Assembly: GCA_904063045.1 (NCBI GenBank)
Contig: CAJFCJ010000044.1
Location: 124,001-188,000 of the forward strand
DNA from: Dimorphilus gyrociliatus
Taxonomy: Eukaryota > Annelida > Polychaeta > Dinophilidae
DNA: 64,000 nt
Reading direction: 5' to 3'
The position numbers and the translations under genes were made by a program. This document shows positions 57,474 through 64,000 of this stretch, piece after piece (position 1 is the stretch's first letter; each line of letters begins with the position of its first letter). The notes below the pieces were generated by a model that saw only the letters and a list, made by a program, of their open reading frames with translations, was not told the DNA's origin and did no database searches.

Positions 57474-57600
57474 GATTTGTAATTAGGTGAGTCCAAACTT
57501 TGGGTTACGAACAATGAAACCCTTAGAAGTGGGTCCAGGGCTGGGTTAGGGTTAGGGTAAAACCACAGAACTGTGGCCGTTTTCAACAACATCCCAATTA
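57474..57600 (+). repeat. Dispersed repeat D, plus copy with (TTAGGG)n
   Basis: GATTTGTAATTAGGTGAGTC, then GGGTTAGGGTTAGGGTAAAA and GGCCGTTTTCAACAACATC. Best-preserved copy of the family at 13650 and 45245. Confidence 0.7.
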
Positions 57601-57604
57601 GAGA

Positions 57605-58260
57605 TGCTTTTAAAAAATCAACTAATAAACAGAAACAAGTATTTGGCATAGCTTAATGTAACATTAAGTACATTCTATGCCATCCCTCAACATCATTGTT
57701 AGTATGAATGCTCATTCCAAATCCAGACCAACTATCTGCAGTCCAAATTCAAGTTAAACACACAAATATTTAATAGTATAATGCAGAACACATCTCAACA
57801 AGTTGACTTGCTGTAATGTCACCAACTTTCAGTTTTTCCCAAATTTCCAAGATTTGTTTTTGAATTCTTAAATAGGTCTTTTTTTGAAATCTCACAATTT
57901 TTCTCTCATTTAACAATTTTTCATAAATTGAAATTAAGTCAGCTTCTCTTTTTAATTCATCAACAACTAAATAAAACGATAGGTTTGAACCTATATTTTT
58001 TATTCAATCTATGATGAAAACCCTCCAAATCATTGTTGGTTCTGATTGTTTGGTTGAAAACAGACCAAGTTTCTGGAGGCCAAAAGGTACCATTAATCCA
58101 GTTGTCTTCAACATACTCCATCAAATCTCCAAGTTTATTTCTTTCAGCTAAGTCATTTTTTATTTTGTTGAATTGATTTGGAATCAAAGTATAAGGGAGA
58201 TATGGTAAAGCCAAAATCAGTTTCATTGATTTCCATTCTCCTTCTTTAATAATAGTTAAG
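57605..58260 (-). pseudogene. Two MULE transposase C-terminal relics
   Basis: 57790-58226 (minus) parallels the E5 exon: MKLILALPYLPYTLIPNQFN, TWSVFNQTIRTNNDLEGFHH, then in a shifted frame VDELKREADLISIYEKLL and KLKVGDITASQLV. 57605-57760 is a second, different fragment (WTADSWSGFGMSIH, TNNDVEGWH, then a CLLVDFLKA stretch). No termini were recognised. Confidence 0.65.
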
Positions 58261-58990
58261 AGGATTTGAGGGAAAATTTGGTCACAAGTTATTTATCTAG
58301 GTTTCAATAGTTTTTTTTGGCTGAGGACAGCAGATGATTGGAAAATTACTCATTTAAGAGTAATGTTTGCATAAGGGTTTAATATTGCACAAAACACTAA
58401 GTTTTTTGGATAAGCATGAATTCATGGATGGATAATTGTGGAAATGATCAGTCATGGGTTGGCCAGTGCATTGGGCTATATTATAAAGTGTTTTTTAAAA
58501 TTTTTGGTATTCCTGTCATATATTGTTTTGCCAATAGGCAAAAGGCTAATAAATATATTACAGAATCGAAACAAATCTGGAGTTCTGGAACAGAGCAACT
58601 TGTTAGTTTAAAAACAAATCCACTTCAACAATGTTTCAAAAATTCAAATATGTTTATTGAAACTGCACTTCAATTCTATGTATATTTCACAAGATAAAGA
58701 TTCTAACCCTGATTAACTACATAATTTTCAAACAAAAATAAATATTTTAAGCAGTTTTTATCATAACTTATTTGTCAATTTCTCAAATAGTACTTGTTGG
58801 CCAGGCTATAAAAGGTGCATATCAAAAGCATACTACAAGAGGGCACTATGTGCATGATCTTGCCCTTGTTATCTAACTATGGTAGGGGTAAAAACTCTGT
58901 TTTCTAAGGAAGTTAGCATTGCTTTAAATTGGCAACTAAAGGCTATTTGATAAAACATGAGGATGTTGTTTGTGGTGTGTCTGTGTTTGG
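58261..58990. other. No confident gene
   Basis: An open frame at 58416-58697 (+; VFFKIFGIPVIYCFANRQK) has no recognised family. CCAGGCTATAAAAGGTGC near 58801 is a TATA-like motif, perhaps of another LTR. Confidence 0.3.
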
Positions 58991-58999
58991 AATCTTGGA

Positions 59000-59660
59000 T
59001 GGAAAATGAATCAAGAGTACTACCTAATTGATTTTAGCAATTGTAATATACACCCTGAACATTGTGTAGAAATGGAAAAGCTGTTAAAATGCTGTTCTAA
59101 ATTGCAAAAACATAAATTTGAACAAAAATAGAAATATTGGTTCTCGACTAAAAAATATTTGCTAAGGATTTTTTCAATCATCTAAAACAATCAACTTTTC
59201 TGAATGAAATATAGATGAGGAAACAGGTGAAACATTTGGAAAACTATTGAAATATTGTTCCCAATTGGAAATAATTAGGTTCAAAGCAATTATGGGAAAT
59301 CCAGTTTTATAACTGCGATTTTAATGAAAAGGTTTGTTCAAAATTTTGAGATCTTTTGAAATGTTGTTCCCAAATTGATTTGTTATATATTCAATGGAAT
59401 AGTAATATGGGAAGTGGATTATTCGATGTTTGTGAATGACTTCTTCATTCCTCAAATACTTAAAAAAAATTGAGCCTATTCAAATGTTATTTGACTCAAA
59501 ATCAAAGCGAATTTGTGGCTAACTTATTTAAAAATTGCTTTAAAATAGAATTGATCAATCTAGCAAACAATAAAACTATGGAAGGTGGATTAGTAGATAT
59601 TTGCAAAGGACTTTTAAATGCATCAAATACTCTTAACACAATGCTAGAATCATGAAAAGA
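59000..59660 (+). pseudogene. LRR-family relic
   Basis: Short frames related to the 57-residue LRR units are separated by stops and shifts: ETGETFGKLLKYCSQLEIIR near 59215-59280, and at 59470-59655 LFKCYLTQNQSEFVANLFKN then NKTMEGGLVDICKGLLNASN. No RING or start was found. Same family as 35.7 and 46.9 kb. Confidence 0.65.
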
Positions 59661-59927
59661 ATCTAATTGCAATAAAGCAGTTTGTAGGAAAATGTTCTTC
59701 ATTGAAAACAGTCATTCCAGAGCATTTAGGAAAAATTCAGGTCAAATCAAGTTTTTGTGCCATGGGTTTGAAAAAATGTAGAATTGGAGAAAACTATATT
59801 TTTTTTTGATATTTTAGCCTAACTCCAACTAACCAGGACACTAGATGTTAACCAATTTATGCTTCCTAACCTTCAGTTCAGTTGTACATTAAAGTAGTCA
59901 ACAGTAAAATATGGACACTGTAAATTT

Positions 59928-62657
59928 GGGGTCGGGTGTGAACGTACCTGGGTGCGAACGTACCCGGGTGCGAACGTACCCTGGGCGGGTGCGAACGTAC
60001 CCTGGGCGGGTGCGAACGTACCTGGGTACGTTCGCACCCTATTTTTATATTTATTTTATTTTTGAATTTTTGAATAAACATGTACATTGACACCCTTTTT
60101 TCCTTCTGTTCCTTCATTATATATTTGTTAATATATTGATTTGATAGAATGCAGATATTAAATAGAATACATATCCCATCAATATTAAATTACTACTTTA
60201 AAAGAAAATGTTGTTGAAAGTGAAATAGCAGCCATTTTAATAGTGATAGTTTTATTAAATAAACTTTCACTTGGAATATTTATCCTTGCAAAAGTAAAGC
60301 TATATTTACTGAATAAATTTGGACAAAGTTCTTCTTGGAAGCTTCAACAGAAGTGAGTATTTATATCTAATCATTGAGATTGTTGATTCATGATATTTTG
60401 ATGTAATATACTATCTTCAATTGTGAAAAAGCTGAATATTTTTCATAAATAAAATTTCAGCCATTTTGAATATTTGGAAAGGAAATTTATTGATAACTGG
60501 AAATATTTTTAGATAACCATCTACATTTGATTGAAGATTAAAAAATGGCTTTCAAATGTCACAATTGTCATTCAACAATTTATGGAAGGCAAAAATATTT
60601 GAAATGCAGCCTTTGTAAGAATCTTATTCATAGGAAATGCACAGGTATGTAACTCTTTAATCAGCTTTCATGTAATTATATTTTTTAACATATTCTTATA
60701 GAAACACATAACATACCAATTTGCAAACCTTGTAACAAAAGAAAATGTACTGTCATGCTCAAGAAGTTAACTAATCTGGAAATTCATCAATTCAAAGTAA
60801 ATTCTGAAGAAAGCTTTATTGATGAAAGAAATAAGATTGCTGCAGTTGAGGAATCAATATTGGAGGATGAAAATCATGTTCTTTCAGAATGCCAATCAAT
60901 GGACCTAGACTCTTTGGAGGAAGTTGAAGAGAATGCTGAAGAATATTGTGAATCATCCACAAAAAGTGATTTTGAGATTGTAAAAGGAGGAAGTAGAAAG
61001 GGACATGACATTTTACTGAATGATGGATATTCTTTTGTTGTTAAACATAAAACACCATCAAGTACTATTTGGGTGTGCAGTGTGAGAAGTAAGAAGAAAA
61101 GATGTGTGGCCAGAATAAGACAAAATGGAAATTTATTTCTCAAAGGCAATTTGGAACATAATCACAACAGAAAAAAGAATTTAGAAGTGGATATTAAAGT
61201 GAAAACAGATTTGAAAATTGTTTGCAGAAGTGATAATCAAACATCTGGAAGAAGCATTGCTGAAAAAGTTCTTCTATCCTATGAACCCAATGCAACTTGT
61301 CTTCCTGATATCAACTATTTGAAGAGAATGGCAAACTCAAATAGACAAAAGTTTAGGCCAGTGGAACCTAAAGTGTACAACTTTAATTTAGATGAAACAT
61401 TTTTGCCTGATGAATTTTTGCAGAAAGATATTTGTGAAAATGGAGAAAGAATTTTAATCTTTGCAACAAACCATCAGCTGAATTTATTATCAAAATCCAA
61501 CTGTTGGTACATTGATGGTACTTTCAAGATTGTAAAAGAACCATTTTATCAACTTGTCACTATTCACTCATTTGTTAAGAAGAGTGGTGATATGAAGCAA
61601 GTTCCTCTTGTTTTTATTTTTCTGACTTCAAAGCATACCAAAGCATACTTACAAGCATTTCAAGTAAATATTTCATATTATCTCTTCAAAAGTGATGATA
61701 AATAAAGTTGCTTTTTTGTAGCATATCAACAATCTTATCAATGATTTTCATCCAAAAAGAATTACAATGGATTTTGAAAAAGGACTATGGAAAGCATTAT
61801 CAAAAGTATATCCCCTCACTGAATTTCAAGGTTGTGTATTTCATTTCACACAAGCAGTATACAGGAAAATACAAGTCAGTTACATTCAAATATATATAAC
61901 ATTATCTATTAAATAACTTATATTATTGAATAGGCTCTTGGCTATGTAAAGAAATACAAAGAAAAAGGAAATGATTGGAAAGATTTCAGAAAATTGATGG
62001 CTCTGCCATTCTTGCCAGCACATATTATTCAACCAACATTTGACAGCATAAATGCAGAACTTTGTGAAAAAAATAGATTTTTGGACCTGCTGCAATACTT
62101 CCAAACAAACTGGATCAAAAATAAATTATGGAAACCAAATAACTGGTCAGTTTTTGGTTTGTCTATTAGGACCAATAATGATTGTGAAGGATGGCATCAA
62201 AGAATGAATAGTAAGCTGCCTGCTAAAGGTTCTTTTTACATGCTGGTTGATGAGCTAAAAAAAGAGTCTGAGTTGATTGCAGTTTATGAGAAATTACTGT
62301 CAGAAAAAAGGATTTACAAACATCAAAAGAAAAAGTATATTGACATCCAAAAGAAAATTTTTGATTTATGGGATGATTTCAAGTTGAACAAATTGACATC
62401 AATTGATCTATTAATGCAGACATCCCATATCTACTCTCCAGCATAAATATCATTTGTCAAGCTTTATTGTTTTTTAGTATAATATTTAGTCTTTTAAATA
62501 CATACTTTTAGATTTATAGCTAAATCTTTTATTCAAAAATTCAAAAATAAAATAAATATAAAAATAGGGTGCGAACGTACCCAGGTACGTTCGCACCCGC
62601 CCAGGGTACGTTCGCACCCGGGTACGTTCACACCCAGGTACGTTCGCACCCCAACTC
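59928..62657 (+). mobile_element. MULE transposon E4, complete, with tandem-unit termini and 9-bp TSD
   Basis: The left end (59928 to about 60041) is the head GGGGTCGGG, then five units of TGCGAACGTACC(C) type and one inverted unit (GGTACGTTCGCACCC). The right end (about 62566-62657) is one direct unit followed by inverted units, ending CACCCCAACTC. TGTAAATTT flanks both sides (59919-59927 and 62658-62666). It is 2730 bp long with one intact four-exon gene. Probably recent and potentially autonomous. Confidence 0.9.
60545..62446 (+). CDS. MULE transposase with zinc finger, FLYWCH and DDE core (E4)
   Basis: Exons 60545-60644, 60702-61663, 61722-61874 and 61934-62446 join in phase to 575 residues. 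The N-terminal finger is CHNCHSTIYGRQ, CSLCKNLIHRKC, CKPCNKRKC. FLYWCH: VKGGSRKGHDIL, IWVCSVRSKKKRC, LEHNHNR. A linker has SGRSIAEKVLL and NRQKFRPVEP. The DDE core is CWYIDGTFKIVKEPFYQLV (first Asp), RITMDFEKGLWKAL (second Asp), GCVFHFTQAVYRKIQ (CxxH) and IRTNNDCEGWHQRMN (Glu). Introns are 57-59 nt. No lesion was seen. It is clearly homologous to the E1 transposase but well diverged, while the exon structure is similar. Confidence 0.9.
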
Positions 62658-62669
62658 TGTAAATTTGAG

Positions 62670-63650
62670 TATTGAGTATGGTAGAAAACAGGCAGGATTG
62701 AAAACGGACTTTATTCTAGAAGTTGAAGTTGGTGATCAGTTGCAAAAATGATTATTCTTTCATCTTTTTTGTGAATATCCTCTCTGAAAAATCCATTTGG
62801 AATAAATGTAAAATTTATCAGAAAAGCTATTGACTCAAGTTCCTTTGGCCTGTTTTTTCTCCTTTGATAGTTAACAACCATGTAATTATTTCATAAATGC
62901 GTATACAATATCTTTTTACAATTACCATTCTTCTAATCTAAAGGCTTTTTAATCTAAATTTTCTTTGTTGAAAATTCTGGAAATTGTAGTCAAGAAATGT
63001 ATTTATTGGCAAATAATACCCAAATGTCTCACTACTATTTTACATTTCTCGATGGAACAACTTACAGATTGAAGGAAGCGAATGATGGAATATGTTAATG
63101 TATAATAGATCAACCCTAAAATGATGATAAAGTATGCAAATCATTTTCCCAAAATATTAAAAAAAAAACTACAAAACAAAAAAATATTCCCTTCTTGTTT
63201 GTTTGTTTGTTTGTATCTGATTTATCAACTGAAGAGAAAAGAGTGAGAAGATATTGTGCATCAATCATTAATCTTCAGAAATATCCATTTGTATTGATGA
63301 CTAAAACAAATTAAAGGTATGTATCTGTTGAATTTTCAAGTGTTTACCATCTAAAATATCACTTAAAATACATTATGACAATCCAGTATATTTCTATAAA
63401 TAAAACACGATTACAGCTCAGTTCAGATATTGTACAAGTTAATTTTCACCCACCACTCACCTGCAATTTCTTTATCAAATTTCTTTTCGTATTGAAATTA
63501 CCTTAGAAAGTAATTTTTAAAGAGAATCTGTATGAAATATAACTTGGTTGATTTGTTCTTCTGTTTTCAACATTTAAATATTCATTGTTTATTGGAAAAT
63601 AACACACAAAAAAACACAAAAGAATGGAATGTTTTGCAAGTTGACAATAG
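62670..63650. other. Intergenic, no gene seen
   Basis: AT-rich. A (TTTG)n tract at about 63196-63216. No coding signal recognised. Confidence 0.5.
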
Positions 63651-64000
63651 TCATACGTTTATTACTTCGTAATAGCAAATTTTCATATTTGCTTCAGTTA
63701 TACCAAAACCTTTTACGTAAACGGCCTGACAATAATCTTGGCCACAAGTACAAGAATAAGTACAGTAATCGTTATCGTTTCCACCAATCAGCTCACAGCC
63801 GATATAATCTCCTTGAAAGTTTGCTTCTATTTCAACATTTCCGGGAACATAGGCTAAAACTCCAGAAGTTACTAAACCTTTTTTAATATTAATACACTTT
63901 TGTAGATTTTCACCTTTGATGACGATATGGAAATTTTTGAATGGAGAATCAACAGAAGGCCACGGAATTCTTAAATAGAATATTTGACCAATAGCGATAT
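63651..64000 (-). CDS. Paralogue of the PAN/F5/8C-like protein, last exon (partial at window edge)
   Basis: The minus strand encodes FYLRIPWPSVDSPFKNFHIV, IKGENLQKCINI, GVLAYVPGNVEIEANF, DYCTYSCTCGQDYCQAVYVK, GFGITEANMKICYYEVI and a TGA at 63651-63653. It aligns along its whole length with the C-terminus of 1794-2797 (SLRIPWP, IRIKGTNLKQCINP, GVFAYVP, YCNYICSCNS, CQAVYIKGFG, ENMQICEYEI). The gene continues beyond the window. Same strand as the 1.8 kb gene, so a dispersed tandem family is likely. Confidence 0.8.
   Translation of the reverse strand, partial: IAIGQIFYLRIPWPSVDSPFKNFHIVIKGENLQKCINIKKGLVTSGVLAYVPGNVEIEANFQGDYIGCELIGGNDNDYCTYSCTCGQDYCQAVYVKGFGITEANMKICYYEVINV

Overview
The window is animal nuclear DNA. 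It is AT-rich (roughly 30% GC by eye), its genes are split by short GT-AG introns (many 47-72 nt), and it encodes typical metazoan extracellular modules: SUEL lectin, PAN/apple, F5/8C-like, MAM, trypsin, LDLa, SRCR, ITIH-C and rhodopsin-type 7TM. It also carries a canonical nuclear tRNA-Ile and animal-type DNA transposons. The LDLa-LRR receptor resembles the GRL101 family first known from a snail, so a marine or lophotrochozoan-like invertebrate is plausible, but I cannot place the species. A 10-base N gap (45836-45845) and a single N (56957) show it is a draft assembly.

Layout. 0-6 kb: 3' end of GDP-mannose 4,6-dehydratase (+), a RING-finger exon (-), a PAN/apple gene (-) and a tRNA-Ile (-). 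7-12 kb: an intact three-domain SUEL lectin (+) and a MAM plus trypsin protease (-). 11.7-13.6 kb: an LTR-retroelement relic. 14-22 kb: truncated or decayed receptors (a TM1-TM2 GPCR stump, a PAN gene, a GRL101-like pseudogene, a TM1+TM7 mini-GPCR) and an acid-phosphatase/ITIH-C composite. 23-35 kb: a transposon-rich block with an intact MULE transposon, three decayed MULE copies, Tc1 relics, and a CASPR-like single-exon gene with one in-frame stop. 35.6-39.3 kb: a RING-B-box-coiled-coil-LRR pseudogene split by a Tc1 element. 41.4-45.0 kb: an intact nine-exon LDLa-LRR-7TM receptor whose tail is spliced in frame to a kinase-homology-like segment. 46.2-48.3 kb: an LRR-only gene. 49.4-58.3 kb: retroelement and MULE fragments, ITIH-C-like exons and an F5/8C-like plus PAN gene. 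59-62.7 kb: an LRR relic and a second intact MULE transposon. 63.65 kb to the end: a paralogue of the 1.8 kb gene's last exon.

Two themes stand out. First, most non-transposon genes are secreted or cell-surface recognition proteins, many duplicated and many broken, as expected of a fast birth-and-death environment or immune-type repertoire. Second, five MULE-like elements share one terminal design: a 9-nt head followed by tandem copies of a ~14-nt unit. The unit differs between elements but keeps a GT(A/C)CC core. Three copies still show exact 8-9 bp target duplications, and two encode full-length transposases. The most unusual single gene is the receptor at 41425-45003.
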